Assembly: GCF_000006445.2 (NCBI RefSeq)
Contig: NC_006044.2
Coordinates: forward strand, 682,001-746,000
From: Debaryomyces hansenii CBS767
Taxonomy: Eukaryota; Ascomycota; Pichiomycetes; Serinales; Debaryomycetaceae
DNA length: 64,000 nucleotides
Direction: 5' to 3'
Positions within the stretch are counted from its first letter, which is position 1. Every line of letters begins with the position of its first letter. Shown piece after piece: positions 48,847 to 59,660 of the stretch. A model generated the notes under the pieces. That model did not search any database, was not told the origin of the DNA, and saw only the letters and a program-made list of their open reading frames with translations. A program made the position numbers and the translations under genes.

Positions 48847-49855
48847 AATGTCCACCAGTAGTAGGTAAACCAACATAAACCTTGAAAGAATCGTAAATAA
48901 GCCATTGGAAACCAGTCAATGTACCAATCATTACAATTCTGACAGGCAAACCGTTCCAGACACCTGCAAACCCTATCTTGTTATAAATTCTACCTAAGGC
49001 TTGTCCAACACTTTCAGTTGGCTTCTTGTCAGCGTTAATCTTAGAAACCATCACATCAGCAGGGTGGGATATAACAGCACAGAAAATACCAGCGATGTAA
49101 CCCCCTAAGAATGAGACACCGGTTTGTTGTACTGGAGTATAATCAGAAGGCTTTTTGCCCAAATACTTGTATATTTGTTCAACTGTCTTTTCAAAACTTG
49201 CAAACTTAACCATGGTGTATGGAATCTGTCTAAACCATAAAGGAATTAATCCCTTGTATAACCCTCCAATACCTTCTGTAGCGGTGATCTTTGACCATCC
49301 ATCCCAGACTGACGAAGCATATGGTGGAATAGTGGTTTGAGTCTTAACCTTGATCATTTCCCATGGACATAAAGCTATATCAGCTAAGAATTCTGCAGAG
49401 AACGAAGCTGCTAAAAATACCCCCGTTTTGTACTTGCTGTAATAATCAGGTCCTACAATATCACCGTAGGTTTTCTTGAAATATTCATAAAACCCGTACT
49501 TACCGGCACCTTGGAATGAATAACCAATGAACGTAGCACCGACACCAGTAAATATCGAATCCCCTTTCGTTTTCAAAATCGTTTTCCAACCTTGCATATT
49601 CGACTTGTACAACGAAGAATCAACTTGACGACGACATTTCACCAAATCTAACGGTGTGACTGACGAATGTGTTGGACCACATGCAATAATACCACCAATT
49701 GTACAAGCAGCATAGTATTCTTTGGAGAATAACTCGATTCCTCCTTTCTTGCCAGATCCTGTACCACTTCCGGAACCTCCTACCTTGTGAGAAAGTTGCT
49801 TGAGCTTATCAGTCGCTGGCTGGACAATTGCTTCAGCTAAATTATCACTACCCAT
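48845..49855 (-). CDS. PIC2: Mitochondrial copper/phosphate carrier Pic2
   Basis: 336 aa. Three carrier repeats show the motifs [18 protein letters not shown] and HPADVMVSK. The sequence [20 protein letters not shown] and [16 protein letters not shown] and the terminus [10 protein letters not shown] match yeast Pic2 almost word for word. Mir1, the other phosphate carrier, is less similar in these places. Pic2 moves copper and phosphate into the matrix. The N-terminal ~40 residues (Gly/Ser-rich) are longer than in S. cerevisiae. Confidence 0.93.
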   Translation of the reverse strand: MGSDNLAEAIVQPATDKLKQLSHKVGGSGSGTGSGKKGGIELFSKEYYAACTIGGIIACGPTHSSVTPLDLVKCRRQVDSSLYKSNMQGWKTILKTKGDSIFTGVGATFIGYSFQGAGKYGFYEYFKKTYGDIVGPDYYSKYKTGVFLAASFSAEFLADIALCPWEMIKVKTQTTIPPYASSVWDGWSKITATEGIGGLYKGLIPLWFRQIPYTMVKFASFEKTVEQIYKYLGKKPSDYTPVQQTGVSFLGGYIAGIFCAVISHPADVMVSKINADKKPTESVGQALGRIYNKIGFAGVWNGLPVRIVMIGTLTGFQWLIYDSFKVYVGLPTTGGH

Positions 49856-50662
49856 TTTATAATATTCGTTTAATTATGTTTGAATTAATCAGTTAAAATA
49901 TAATTCTTGAAAATTGGCAGATTCACCTAGGCTTTATATTTTAGCCGGCACTGATAAAGTTGCTACCCAGTGCGGATCTGTCGCTTAGCAAATCTAGTAA
50001 AGACGCAAATATGCAATCTTCCTGGGACCAACTAATAAATCTACGGGTGTATTGGGTATTACAGATGATTGATATACAAAACAAGCTACATATTTTTACA
50101 CATTCTAGAAATGTACCTGTTTAAAATTGTGAAAAGCTCGGTTTCTCTTACATCCCTTGGTGCAATCTATTTATTCACAAGCATTGAAGGTTGCAATTTG
50201 TGAATTTATGGAAAATTTACTCTGGTACTGACTAAGTTGGTAGTTTATGCATATTCTTGTAAATTGTCGTTTGTCTACGAAAGATGATTCTTGTGGATGG
50301 TGCAAGTCAATTGTACATAATACTGCATTTTTCAAGCAATTCTCGATTGACAGACTAGTTTAACGAAGTCTCACTCAGAATCCAGTATACATTACAAAAA
50401 CGGACAAATATTTGAATATATAGGTCTAAAATAACAGCATACGTGGATACATAAGATGTTCATCTATAAGTTATTGACAGAAGGAACTCACAAGAAATAA
50501 GTCCGTTCGCACCGTCGGTTAATTTTTCCGACCCCGACATATTAAGCCGAATGAGCCATATACCGTTTTTGATCTGCAACTTGTAATACTACGACACGTA
50601 AGGTCACTACAATGAACATATATTGCAAAGCTATACAAGAGACAATGGGGAAGTAGCATGAT
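49856..50662. other. Long intergenic region, no gene seen
   Basis: 807 bp between the PIC2 start and the stop of the DUF866 gene. No convincing open frame on either strand and no tRNA cloverleaf found by eye. It is the PIC2 promoter side. GC-richer patches near 49935-49985 could be regulatory. Confidence 0.55.
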
Positions 50663-51151
50663 TCAAGAACGAGCGACTTCCCATTTGACGTCGATGATAC
50701 TGACTTCGGCATTGGCCTTTTCGTCGTAGTCGTACCATTCACCGTCACTCAAGTCAACATCATCAAAACGTGTAGTGGTTTCAGCACCACGGCATTCAAA
50801 CTGGCCATCAGGGATAAACTCAACAAATTCGACTCCTCTGGCATCGATTTCCAATATTGGCACGAACTTACCGGTTTTCTCTATGGTCACTGTCTCCTTA
50901 GTTCTAGTAATCGAAGCCGAATGCTCGCCTTTACATTCACGACACCTGAACACGAAACTAGCCTCTCCTCTGGATCCGTCCATTTCGTGTTTTTCAAACC
51001 TGTTGATTGTCACCGGCTTTCCGTGAACCTGTCTACACGAAGTGCATTGAATATGAAATGTGTATTCAAACGGATTCTCGGTGGTGTCTATTGGCTGTAA
51101 GTCGGTAACATTATCCAATTCTGCTGATGCTTTCAAAAAATACTTGACCAT
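50663..51151 (-). CDS. DUF866 / UPF0587 zinc-binding protein (CZIB-like)
   Basis: 162 aa. Two CxxC pairs (CTSCRQVHGKPV and CRECKGEHSASI) flank the middle and form the metal site. The start VKYFLKASAELDNVTDLQP and the end DLSDGEWYDYDEKANAEVSI are typical of the family. The S. cerevisiae counterpart is the uncharacterised YCR090C, and the human one is CZIB (C1orf123). The function is not established. Confidence 0.9.
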   Translation of the reverse strand: MVKYFLKASAELDNVTDLQPIDTTENPFEYTFHIQCTSCRQVHGKPVTINRFEKHEMDGSRGEASFVFRCRECKGEHSASITRTKETVTIEKTGKFVPILEIDARGVEFVEFIPDGQFECRGAETTTRFDDVDLSDGEWYDYDEKANAEVSIIDVKWEVARS

Positions 51152-51845
51152 GATGTATATTCGTAAACAATTGTCGTTATCACAGGCGTTTACGAAGTAT
51201 TTAGTCCTACATTATGGAAACCTATTTGTGCGAAGATCGAAATTTCACCGATTATCATTGCTCCAACTCATCGCAGATCTAACGTATATGTACGCTTATA
51301 TATATTATATACTTCTGATATGACATGACACGGGAATATCACGTCACGTCAGTATAGTACTCTTTTGATAGCCCTATGTATCTTCCGGTTTTTTGTATTC
51401 CCCCTATTTTTAGATCTGTCAATTTGCTTGATTCAGGTGTAGACAAGATTTCTGGGTCATATATGTCCAATTGTAAAATTTGACGCCAATAAAAAGAGAA
51501 ACAGGCCTCCAACAAAATTGTACCAACAAATACCTCCAGTATACTATAACGGGCCCCATTAGATTCCAATTCTTCGTTATATAAGGATTCGGTGCCGTTG
51601 TATTGCAACTTGCAACACACACGACCTGTCTATACTTCAAAATTGCGAGGAAGGTTTTATTCAGTGAAATCTGACGTTTCTGATCAACAATTAGGCATCT
51701 AAAGGTTAGTTATTGAGTTATCAACATAGAGGACCAAGTAATTCATTCAAGAATTTCTAGCGGTTGAAAAGTTTGTTGGATTAGACAGCAAAAAATAGAC
51801 GTTAAACCCTTTATATAGGGACTTGTATACAAATTAATAATACGC
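51152..51845. other. Intergenic region between DUF866 gene and YIA6-like gene
   Basis: 694 bp holding the two divergent promoters. A 93-codon minus-strand frame (51339-51620) has no ATG start in good context and no family-like motif, so I leave it out. Confidence 0.5.
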
Positions 51846-53018
51846 ATGGTTAACAGGAATCCTCGAGATTTGGAGGAGTTGTCGCTCACTCCAATAGAGA
51901 GGGACTTCTCAGATCGAGTGCAGGGCGAAGACTTAGAGTTTTGGGCATCGGATGAAGGCAAATATCAAATAATACATAAGGAAAACCAGCGTAATGCATT
52001 TCTGCCATCCAAGATATTATCTAAGTTCACGGCAACCCAGTTGGTGACAATGTCGGGGGCAGCGTCGGGATTTTTAGCGGGTGTGGTGGTTTGTCCGTTG
52101 GATGTTGTTAAAACGCGGTTTCAGGCCCATGGGGCGTTAGCTCAAAGCACAGGTAGTTTGGCAAGCAAGAAATATAGAGGCTTTCTAGGCGCCTTCAAGA
52201 CGATATTGCGAGAAGAAGGTCTACGAGGATTATACAGAGGGTTAGTTCCTATAACGATTGGGTATTTACCTACCTGGACTATATACTTTACTGTGTACGA
52301 GCGGGCTAAGTTGTTCTATCCGGAATTTTTGAAGTCTCATTTCAACTTAGAAACTCATGCATTAAACCATTTCTGTTCAGCTTTGACGGCGGGAATGACA
52401 TCTTCAATAGCGGTTAATCCAATTTGGGTTGTGAAAACTAGATTGATGATCCAGACAGGCTCCGGTAGTACAATTTATAACAATAACGCTGAAAACAAAT
52501 CTGCTGCACAACCAAAGGTTGAAAGAACCTACTACAAAGGCACATTAGATGCAATTAGAACCATGTATAAAGAAGAAGGGATCAGAGTCTTCTATAGTGG
52601 GCTTATTCCATCTTTGTTTGGCTTGTTACATGTTGGTATTCATTTTCCAGTGTATGAAAAGCTAAAATTGTGGCTCGAGTGTGATTTGAAATCCGCTTCA
52701 GCTGATGAACAAAAAAGTACCTTGGGAAGATTGATAGCCGCATCGTCAGTTTCCAAAATGATAGCAAGTACTATCACCTACCCTCATGAGATCCTCAGAA
52801 CAAGAATGCAGATACAGTCTTCTAACAGGAATAAATCGGATAAGCAAAAAGGAAAGTTAATTAATTCAATAATAAAAATATACCAGAAAGAGGGTCTTAA
52901 AGGCTTTTACGCGGGCTATGGTGTAAATTTAATTAGAACGGTACCTGCGAGTGCAGTCACATTGGTTAGTTTCGAATACTTTAAAACTTATTTATTAGAG
53001 ATTAGTGGGAAACTATAG
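51846..53018 (+). CDS. YIA6: Mitochondrial NAD+ carrier, Yia6/Yea6-like
   Basis: 390 aa. Three carrier repeats: VCPLDVVKTRFQAHG, NPIWVVKTRLMIQTG and YPHEILRTRMQIQ. The second repeat has PIW in place of PxD/E, a mark of the NAD+/pyrimidine/folate subgroup. ILREEGLRGLYRGLVPITIG and PTWTIYFTVYE also fit Yia6. It imports NAD+ into the mitochondrial matrix in exchange for nucleotides. A ~60-residue N-terminal extension precedes the first repeat, as in yeast Yia6. Confidence 0.85.
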   Translation: MVNRNPRDLEELSLTPIERDFSDRVQGEDLEFWASDEGKYQIIHKENQRNAFLPSKILSKFTATQLVTMSGAASGFLAGVVVCPLDVVKTRFQAHGALAQSTGSLASKKYRGFLGAFKTILREEGLRGLYRGLVPITIGYLPTWTIYFTVYERAKLFYPEFLKSHFNLETHALNHFCSALTAGMTSSIAVNPIWVVKTRLMIQTGSGSTIYNNNAENKSAAQPKVERTYYKGTLDAIRTMYKEEGIRVFYSGLIPSLFGLLHVGIHFPVYEKLKLWLECDLKSASADEQKSTLGRLIAASSVSKMIASTITYPHEILRTRMQIQSSNRNKSDKQKGKLINSIIKIYQKEGLKGFYAGYGVNLIRTVPASAVTLVSFEYFKTYLLEISGKL

Positions 53019-53214
53019 ACATATAGCATTTATTCAATATTATTAGCATCATTACCAATTTGTTATCTATTTAGAAGTTTTATCTATTATTATAAATTGT
53101 ATATTAATTGTTAAATTATGTATTCGCTTTATCACTCCACGCGCGATCACAGATGTAAACTTGAAAATTCTTGGATCATAAACATTACCATTTCTTTCAA
53201 ATTATGGCCTAGCT

Positions 53215-55575
53215 ATGAAGTTATCTTTTGTTAGAGCTGCTCTTATTTTCACTCTATTACCCTCAGCTTTAGGTAAACCAGCTGTTATAGGAAAAAGTGG
53301 ATCACTTGAGCTGGTAGCTGATAGATTAGAAATAGAGAAGGAAGTTGTACCTGATATTAATGTTGTCGTGGAAAACAAGAAACCAAATAAGGAAGTAGAC
53401 GGGGACACAAGCCCAGACTTAGAAAGTAAAAAGGTAAAGGAGGGTGTTACTTCAGAAGAAGAAGGGGAAGTGAATGTGGAACAAAAGGTAGTGGTTTCTG
53501 ACGTAGAATTACCTGAAGAATTAAAATTAGCTGATTTTGCTCAATCTACTAGTGGCCAACTTTCATTTGTTGAATTTTATTCACCTTACTGCTCTCATTG
53601 TAAGCAATTAGCTCCAGTATGGGAAGCTACATATAAGGAGTTTTATCTTGAGATGAAAGAATTAAATATTCAAATGAGACAGGTTAATTGTGTCGAGAGT
53701 GGTGACTTATGTGATAAGGAAAATGTTGATTCTTTTCCAAGTTTAAGGCTATACGTTCCAGATACCGATAAAGTTACAGGAGAACCAATTGAAGACAAGC
53801 TGAGATTTGTTGGTTCATTTCCCAGATCTCTAATGAGAACAGCTGACAATTTTAAGAAATATATGAAGAATGCTGTCGCTGAATATGATTCGGGTGCGAT
53901 AAATTTGCCTAGTTCATCACACTTATTAACTGTGGATGAATTATTAAAGGTTGTTGCTGGTGATATCGAACAAGCTCATTTTGTAGCCTTCTTCCCTTCA
54001 ACTGATAAACAATGGAAAGAAAGTGATGCTCAAAGCAAAAATTTATTTCCATCCACATGTATCGATTGTTACGAATATAAACAAATTTGGGGTAGATTGT
54101 CAAATCAAATATTGAGTACGGTTAAGTCAGCCCACGTTAATTGTCGTTCTAACCCAAATATTTGTGAAAAATTGGGTTTCAGGGATTTGACTACTGGATC
54201 TGGAAGACCGAGACCTCCTAGATTTGCGATGTTTTTACCAGAAAAGACTGGGATAGTTAGGTTTGATTATGAGGGAGCCTATACGTTAGCAGACTTGAAA
54301 GCTTTTGCAAGTCGGTTATACGAGAGTTCTCAATATGAAAAGATATCTGCTGCCACGTTATCGGAGGTAATGGAGTATAGAAATAATTTACCTTTTGCAC
54401 CTTTGAAATCTTATTATCCTTTAAATAATAAGATATCAGTAGTCTTTTATTACGATGAAGAAACGGTAACAGAAGAGGATAGGGCGATTTTACCATATTT
54501 ATTGGAGTATGTAATGAAGTCACCTTTTAATGTTTACCTATACACAGCAAAGAATAAAAAATTTGAGAAGAATGTTGTAACCCAGGCAGAAAACCTAGTG
54601 GAATTTATAAACTATGATGATGACTTACAGCCAAAAAAATTCGACAAGGCCATGCACCTTGCTACGACCCTAACAGCTAAACCAACTATATTGGTTTACA
54701 GAGACAATACGTTATTCACGAGTATATACCAAAACTTTGCACCTGAAGATATGAGAAATTATAATAAGATCGATGAATTTATTAAGAAGAATCAGTTCCC
54801 ATTATATCAGGAATTGACCCCCGAATTAATGGAACATTATTTCAATTCTAATACAGAAGAGGCGGCTGCCGATAAGGTTGTAGTTACATTTATTAATTCT
54901 GAGGACGCTAGAAGTACAAACGAAGCACTCTACAACATGTCGTTAATTGCCCATGATTATTATTATTTGAAAAAAGAATATTATTTCAATGACATGACGA
55001 AGCGTAGAGAAGCCAAGACTGAAAATGCAGCTCGTTTACAACAAAAAAATGCTGATAGTATCAAGGTTATTAAAGAAATGAGAAGGAAAGTTCCTCATTT
55101 CTTCGACTCACACGAAGTTGTGTTCACATTTATCGATGTCTGCAACCACCCGAACTTGGCTAAAGCACAAGGATGGGACATTAGTCAGGCCGATTACAAA
55201 CCCGGCGATGCAATTATCGTGACTAAAGATGATAGAAAATACTGGGACACCAACATTTTCGGTAAAAAGTTGACCAATGACCCATTTCAATTGAAACCAG
55301 TATTGCAATATTTATTAGACCCAGAATTATTATTCGGCAAAGTGCATGAAAGAGATATCAGATTGACTTCCAAATTGGTCGGCAGTCCATATGGTGATAA
55401 ATTGAGATTTATGGATGGGGTTCACAGACACGGATTCTTTGGGTATCTTTTCTTGGTTATTGCCGTGTACTCACTAGTTACTGGTTTCAGAAAATATCTT
55501 GCCATAAGAAGAAAATATGCCACCAAGACAACAACTGGCTTGGGAATAATAGGCAACCTCGATAAAAAAGACTAA
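53215..55575 (+). CDS. EPS1: ER protein disulfide isomerase-like transmembrane protein, Eps1-like
   Basis: 786 aa. A signal peptide (KLSFVRAALIFTLLPSALG) is followed by an acidic spacer and a thioredoxin domain whose active site CSHC is at 126-129 in VEFYSPYCSHCKQLAPVWE. A further thioredoxin-like region lies ~215-340. One membrane segment is near the C-terminus (GYLFLVIAVYSLVTGF). The tail ends LDKKD, with Lys at -2 and -3, near but not identical to a KKxx retrieval signal. Eps1 in S. cerevisiae is an ER PDI with a CPHC site that hands misfolded plasma-membrane proteins to degradation. Confidence 0.88.
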   Translation: MKLSFVRAALIFTLLPSALGKPAVIGKSGSLELVADRLEIEKEVVPDINVVVENKKPNKEVDGDTSPDLESKKVKEGVTSEEEGEVNVEQKVVVSDVELPEELKLADFAQSTSGQLSFVEFYSPYCSHCKQLAPVWEATYKEFYLEMKELNIQMRQVNCVESGDLCDKENVDSFPSLRLYVPDTDKVTGEPIEDKLRFVGSFPRSLMRTADNFKKYMKNAVAEYDSGAINLPSSSHLLTVDELLKVVAGDIEQAHFVAFFPSTDKQWKESDAQSKNLFPSTCIDCYEYKQIWGRLSNQILSTVKSAHVNCRSNPNICEKLGFRDLTTGSGRPRPPRFAMFLPEKTGIVRFDYEGAYTLADLKAFASRLYESSQYEKISAATLSEVMEYRNNLPFAPLKSYYPLNNKISVVFYYDEETVTEEDRAILPYLLEYVMKSPFNVYLYTAKNKKFEKNVVTQAENLVEFINYDDDLQPKKFDKAMHLATTLTAKPTILVYRDNTLFTSIYQNFAPEDMRNYNKIDEFIKKNQFPLYQELTPELMEHYFNSNTEEAAADKVVVTFINSEDARSTNEALYNMSLIAHDYYYLKKEYYFNDMTKRREAKTENAARLQQKNADSIKVIKEMRRKVPHFFDSHEVVFTFIDVCNHPNLAKAQGWDISQADYKPGDAIIVTKDDRKYWDTNIFGKKLTNDPFQLKPVLQYLLDPELLFGKVHERDIRLTSKLVGSPYGDKLRFMDGVHRHGFFGYLFLVIAVYSLVTGFRKYLAIRRKYATKTTTGLGIIGNLDKKD

Positions 55576-55601
55576 GATATACACATGTTATGTACATTAT
55601 G

Positions 55602-56132
55602 CTATCCTAGAGCTTGTAACTCTCTCGCTTCTATTTCAATCAATTTTTTATAGCTATTACTTAGATCTTTAATGCAAAAGTCAATACCAGGAACCCCACT
55701 CACGTCACTAAATGGTGGTATAACCATTTTGGGCGGTATTATAGTCCCGCTACGAATCAAGCAACAATCATAAACTATCGACAAGTTCCCCAAGTCGCAC
55801 CCCAGTTCCACCAATACCCTGCTTCCGATATTGGCCAGCCTTACTACCGAATTCTTACCGATTATGGTATATCCTCCGATCAGCAATGGCCCATGTATGG
55901 ACTCTTCATCCTCATATTTTAGAACCGGCGGTGTGATCTTGGCACCGGTACCCAAGTAGCAGCATTTGCCAATCTGAATCGTCGCTTGTTGTTTACCAGC
56001 TATCCTGACATCTCCTTGTAATAAAACCTCATCATTGATAGTACAATTACCGTTGATTAAAATACTATTTGAACCGAAAATTTTCGATTTCTTTGAAATC
56101 CTATTCCCACTAGTAGTTTCTATCCAATCCAT
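55602..56132 (-). CDS. Dynactin subunit p25 (DCTN5-like), left-handed beta-helix protein
   Basis: 176 aa. It begins DWIETTSGNRISKKSKIFGS, matching p25. Hexapeptide repeats follow (SILINGNCTINDEVLLQGDV, TIQIGKCCYLGTGAKITPPV, GYTIIGKNSVVRLANIGS). The end SGTIIPPKMVIPPFSDVSG fits the 'IPP...VIPPF' block of p25. p25 sits on the pointed end of dynactin and helps cargo binding. It converges on EPS1, 26 bp apart. Confidence 0.88.
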   Translation of the reverse strand: MDWIETTSGNRISKKSKIFGSNSILINGNCTINDEVLLQGDVRIAGKQQATIQIGKCCYLGTGAKITPPVLKYEDEESIHGPLLIGGYTIIGKNSVVRLANIGSRVLVELGCDLGNLSIVYDCCLIRSGTIIPPKMVIPPFSDVSGVPGIDFCIKDLSNSYKKLIEIEARELQALG

Positions 56133-56317
56133 GGGTCACTATTACGAATATGTTTCTCTATAAGGACAATCTAATGAATAACGGAACATATAATAACAGT
56201 TACGTAATCATGAAAAAGTCCGAAATTGTTCAACGCGTTTTCTCTTCGTGCTTAAATAGACAACGTTTCCATATCTATTATACTTTGACTTGATATTTAG
56301 TAGTGATAATAGTTATA

Positions 56318-57643
56318 ATGTCAGATAAGTTGTTTAAAATCGATTGTGGTTACCAAAATTACGACTGGGGTAAGGTTGGATCCAGTTCCGCCGTTGCACA
56401 ATTTGCATCCAGTGCTAATCCTAATGTTAAGATTGATGAATCAAAACCATACGCCGAATTATGGATGGGTACTCATCCTTCTGTTCCATCAGTTGCTGTG
56501 GATGCCGGTAAATACTCGGGTAAGACTTTGAGAGATTTGGTTGGAGAAGAACCGGAAAAGTACTTACATAAATCAATTATAGACAAATTTGGATCTTCTA
56601 AGGAATTACCGTTCTTATTTAAGGTTTTATCTATCGAGAAGGTGTTGTCTATACAAGCACATCCAGATAAGAAATTGGGAGCGCAATTACATGCTGCTGA
56701 TCCTAAGAACTACCCAGATGACAACCATAAGCCAGAGATGGCTATCGCAGTCACTGATTTTGAAGGATTCTGTGGGTTCAAGCCATTAGTAGAGTTGGCC
56801 AAAACGTTGCAAACTATTCCAGAACTTAAGGAAGTGATTGGAGACGAAATAGTCTCTGAGTTTGTTTCAGGAATCAAGCCAGAAGCTGAATTAGGTTCGC
56901 AAGAAGATTCGGCCAACAGAAAGTTGTTACAAAAGGTGTTTGGTAAATTGATGAACACCGACGAAGCCATCATCACCAAGAAGGCCGAATCTTTGGTGGA
57001 AAGAACAAAGTCCGAGCCAGAATTATTCGGTGTCATCTCCCCTAAATTGTCGGAATTAATACAACGCTTGAACAAGCAATTTCCTAATGACATTGGGTTG
57101 TTCTGTGGATGTTTGTTGTTGAACCACGTTTGTTTGGTTGCTGGTGAAGCTATGTTTTTGCAAGCCAAGGACCCTCATGCGTACATCAACGGAGACATTA
57201 TGGAATGTATGGCTGCCTCTGATAACGTCGTCAGAGCAGGATTCACCCCAAAGTTCAAGGATGTCGATAACTTGGTTGAAATGTTGACCTATTCATACGA
57301 ATCAGTAGACAAGCAAAAGATGCCTTTGCTTCCATTCAACAAGTCTAGAGGAGATGCTGTCAAGTCTGTCTTATATGATCCTCCAATCGCTGAATTTGCT
57401 GTTTTACAAACCATCTTCGACAAAAAGGCTGGCGCAACCCAACATTTCGATGCATTTGATGGTCCATCTATTTTCATCTGTATTAATGGTAATGGATCTG
57501 TAAAGATTAAGGGTGAAAGTGATGCTAAACAAGTGAATGTCGGTGATGTTTACTTTGTTGCCCCAGGTGTCGAAGTTGACTTGGTTTCTGCTTCCCTGGA
57601 TGAACAATTCACTACATACAGAGCGTTTGTCGAAGCAGAATAA
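56318..57643 (+). CDS. PMI40: Mannose-6-phosphate isomerase, type I
   Basis: 441 aa from the ATG at 56318 (the open frame 15 bases upstream begins at GTG). The start LFKIDCGYQNYDWGKVGSSS and WMGTHPSVPS are nearly identical to other fungal enzymes. The zinc site residues come from VLSIQAHPDKKLGAQLH, HKPEMA and the later DPHAYINGD...NVVRAGFTPK. It converts fructose-6-phosphate to mannose-6-phosphate, the first step to GDP-mannose for glycosylation and cell wall. Leu codons are mostly TTG, as in highly expressed genes. Confidence 0.96.
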   Translation: MSDKLFKIDCGYQNYDWGKVGSSSAVAQFASSANPNVKIDESKPYAELWMGTHPSVPSVAVDAGKYSGKTLRDLVGEEPEKYLHKSIIDKFGSSKELPFLFKVLSIEKVLSIQAHPDKKLGAQLHAADPKNYPDDNHKPEMAIAVTDFEGFCGFKPLVELAKTLQTIPELKEVIGDEIVSEFVSGIKPEAELGSQEDSANRKLLQKVFGKLMNTDEAIITKKAESLVERTKSEPELFGVISPKLSELIQRLNKQFPNDIGLFCGCLLLNHVCLVAGEAMFLQAKDPHAYINGDIMECMAASDNVVRAGFTPKFKDVDNLVEMLTYSYESVDKQKMPLLPFNKSRGDAVKSVLYDPPIAEFAVLQTIFDKKAGATQHFDAFDGPSIFICINGNGSVKIKGESDAKQVNVGDVYFVAPGVEVDLVSASLDEQFTTYRAFVEAE

Positions 57644-57937
57644 TTGCCTCGATAGTTCTATAATACAAAATATGTAGCAGTTATAGAAACATAATATATT
57701 GTTTTAATTCGTATCTATGTATCTGCCAATTTTCCCCGTGTCATATTTATTAAGCGAAAGCCTTCGGATACATCGTGAGGTTAGACCCTATTTTTATAAG
57801 AATAGTATTTCTGAATTGTATCTGAATTGATATCAGTTTCGAAGTATAAATAGTGTTTAAGACAAAGATATACTTAGATTAATTGAATAATTCAAGAAGA
57901 GGAAAAATTACTAAGGAATTGAACACAAAAAATCAAT

Positions 57938-58510
57938 ATGAGTGAAATAGCCGAACCACAATCACAACCACAGCTAGACGTAACAATTCCAGAACAAGAA
58001 CCGGAACAAGAACCGGAACAGGAACGAACAGGGAGACCACAAGAGACAGAGGAAGAACGTGCCGAAAGGTTGGCGAAACAAGAAGAAATCGATAGTCGTT
58101 CGGTGTACGTGGGAAATGTTGATTATCAATCGACTCCTGAGCAATTGGAATCATTTTTCAAAGCTGTCGGGGTGATTGAAAGGATCACTATCTTGTTTGA
58201 TAAATATTCTGGATTACCAAAAGGATATGCTTACGTGGAGTTTGAGATCCCTGAAAGCGTGGAGAAGGCAATTGAAGAATTACACGGTAAGGAGTTCAGA
58301 GGCAGGGACTTGAGAGTTACTCCTAAGAGAACCAATTTACCTGGGTTCAAAAAGAGAGGTGGATTTAGAGGAAGAGGAGGTGGTAGAGGACGTGGAGGCT
58401 TCAGAGGTAGAGGACGTGGCGGATTTCGTGGTAGGGGTCGTGGCGACTCTGGAGATGAAAACGGAAAAAGTTTCGAAGCAAATGCAGAACCAGCTACTAA
58501 GGAAGATTAG
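57938..58510 (+). CDS. RRM-RGG protein of the PABPN1/Sgn1 family
   Basis: 190 aa. An acidic N-terminus with four EPEQEPEQ-type repeats is followed by one RRM (~55-130): RSVYVGNVDYQSTPEQLESF (RNP2) and LPKGYAYVEF (RNP1). TPKRTNLPG then matches the nuclear poly(A)-binding protein PABPN1 extension. The C-terminus is RGG/RGR-rich (~145-175), a methylation and RNA-binding tract. S. cerevisiae Sgn1 and fission-yeast Pab2 are the nearest known proteins. The acidic start plus RGG tail favours Pab2/PABPN1. Confidence 0.85.
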   Translation: MSEIAEPQSQPQLDVTIPEQEPEQEPEQERTGRPQETEEERAERLAKQEEIDSRSVYVGNVDYQSTPEQLESFFKAVGVIERITILFDKYSGLPKGYAYVEFEIPESVEKAIEELHGKEFRGRDLRVTPKRTNLPGFKKRGGFRGRGGGRGRGGFRGRGRGGFRGRGRGDSGDENGKSFEANAEPATKED

Positions 58511-58900
58511 ATATAACCTTATTGGGGAACCAAACGTTCCAATCATTTCCATGTGAAGTGTTATGGGAGTCGGGTCTTACATTGAGTTGAGAGGACCCGT
58601 TAATATTATCATTCTATTTTTATATGTTTTTATGCTTTCACTTTTCCTTTCGTTTTGAAAATCTCCCATGTGATACACCTGATAATTATGTGTGTATGCC
58701 AGTCTTAATTTACATATTATTGCGTGTTAAGGATGCCTGTTGTAGACTAAGTAATGGATTATATTAAATATAGGTGTGCATATAAATGATCACTAAATTT
58801 TTTTTTTTTCAGTACTAAAAAAAATATGTCCTACTCATCTCAAGCTTATAAGAGAGTATTCCTCATTATTTATAAGAAATAGTATATAATATAAACCGAA
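58511..58900. other. Intergenic region after the RRM-RGG gene; NOP16 promoter
   Basis: 390 bp. A 6-bp perfect hairpin (CGGGTC/GACCCG, 58571-58576 with 58594-58599) lies ~60 bp after the stop. CTCATC at 58834-58839 is a PAC-like element (reverse GATGAG) 62 bp before NOP16, as expected for a ribosome-biogenesis gene. No further gene seen. Confidence 0.5.
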
Positions 58901-59533
58901 ATGACATCCGTAAGAAAGAGAAAGATGAACCGTTCATCGGTTCGTAAGAATACGAGAAGAGTCAAGGATAAAAAGAAGAATATTAATATTCATTCGAACC
59001 CAATCATTGCTGCTAACTGGGATAAATCATTGACTTTACAACAGAATTATAAAAAGCTTGGTTTGAGAGCAAAGTTGGGAACTTTGGCCGGGGGAAAAGA
59101 ACAAGATGTTAAGACTTTGTCTGAAATCAAGGCCGCAGATGCAGCTTCAAAGCCATCGCTTGCTGACATCGAGCAAACTACTGATCCAGCCAAGATACCG
59201 GAAGGTGAAGCTCGTATAATCAGAGATCCGGAAACTAATGAGGTGACCAGTGTTATTTATGGTACAATGAAAGTGGGTCCAAAGGCTGAAACAGAAGGGG
59301 AGAGTTCTTCTGTGATTAAACAGTTAGAAGAATATGCTCAGAAACATGCACAAGTTAAAAAAGAGAGAAAACCTTCTGCCAGAGAAAATGAATGGTTAGA
59401 AAAGTTACACGAGAAACATGGCGATGATTATGATAAGATGATGTGGGACAAGAAGTTGAATATATATCAACAAAGTGCTGGTGATTTAAGAAGAAGAATC
59501 ACTAAATGGAAAAAGGCCCATAATGTTGAGTAA
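58901..59533 (+). CDS. NOP16: 60S ribosome assembly factor Nop16
   Basis: 210 aa. The basic N-terminus [40 protein letters not shown] and the C-terminal [20 protein letters not shown] then [12 protein letters not shown] are all hallmarks of Nop16. It is nucleolar and joins the pre-60S particle. Length is close to the S. cerevisiae protein (231 aa). Confidence 0.95.
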   Translation: MTSVRKRKMNRSSVRKNTRRVKDKKKNINIHSNPIIAANWDKSLTLQQNYKKLGLRAKLGTLAGGKEQDVKTLSEIKAADAASKPSLADIEQTTDPAKIPEGEARIIRDPETNEVTSVIYGTMKVGPKAETEGESSSVIKQLEEYAQKHAQVKKERKPSARENEWLEKLHEKHGDDYDKMMWDKKLNIYQQSAGDLRRRITKWKKAHNVE

Positions 59534-59660
59534 ATCGGTACTATACCATATATATTTGCATAAATCTTTTCTTAATTTTAATAGTGTATATTAATTCCAT
59601 CTTTCCTGTTTCAGGAAGACCTTCATTACTTTCATTTTAAATATATACAAAAAATGCCAC

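Noticed and set aside
51339..51620. 93-codon minus-strand frame between the DUF866 and YIA6-like genes
   Set aside because: No ATG start in good context and no family-like pattern; likely chance.
56233..56238. ACGCGT upstream of PMI40, and another at 24882-24887 upstream of SEN1
   Set aside because: Isolated hexamers with no cell-cycle logic for these genes; frequency in the window shows that single sites are weak evidence.
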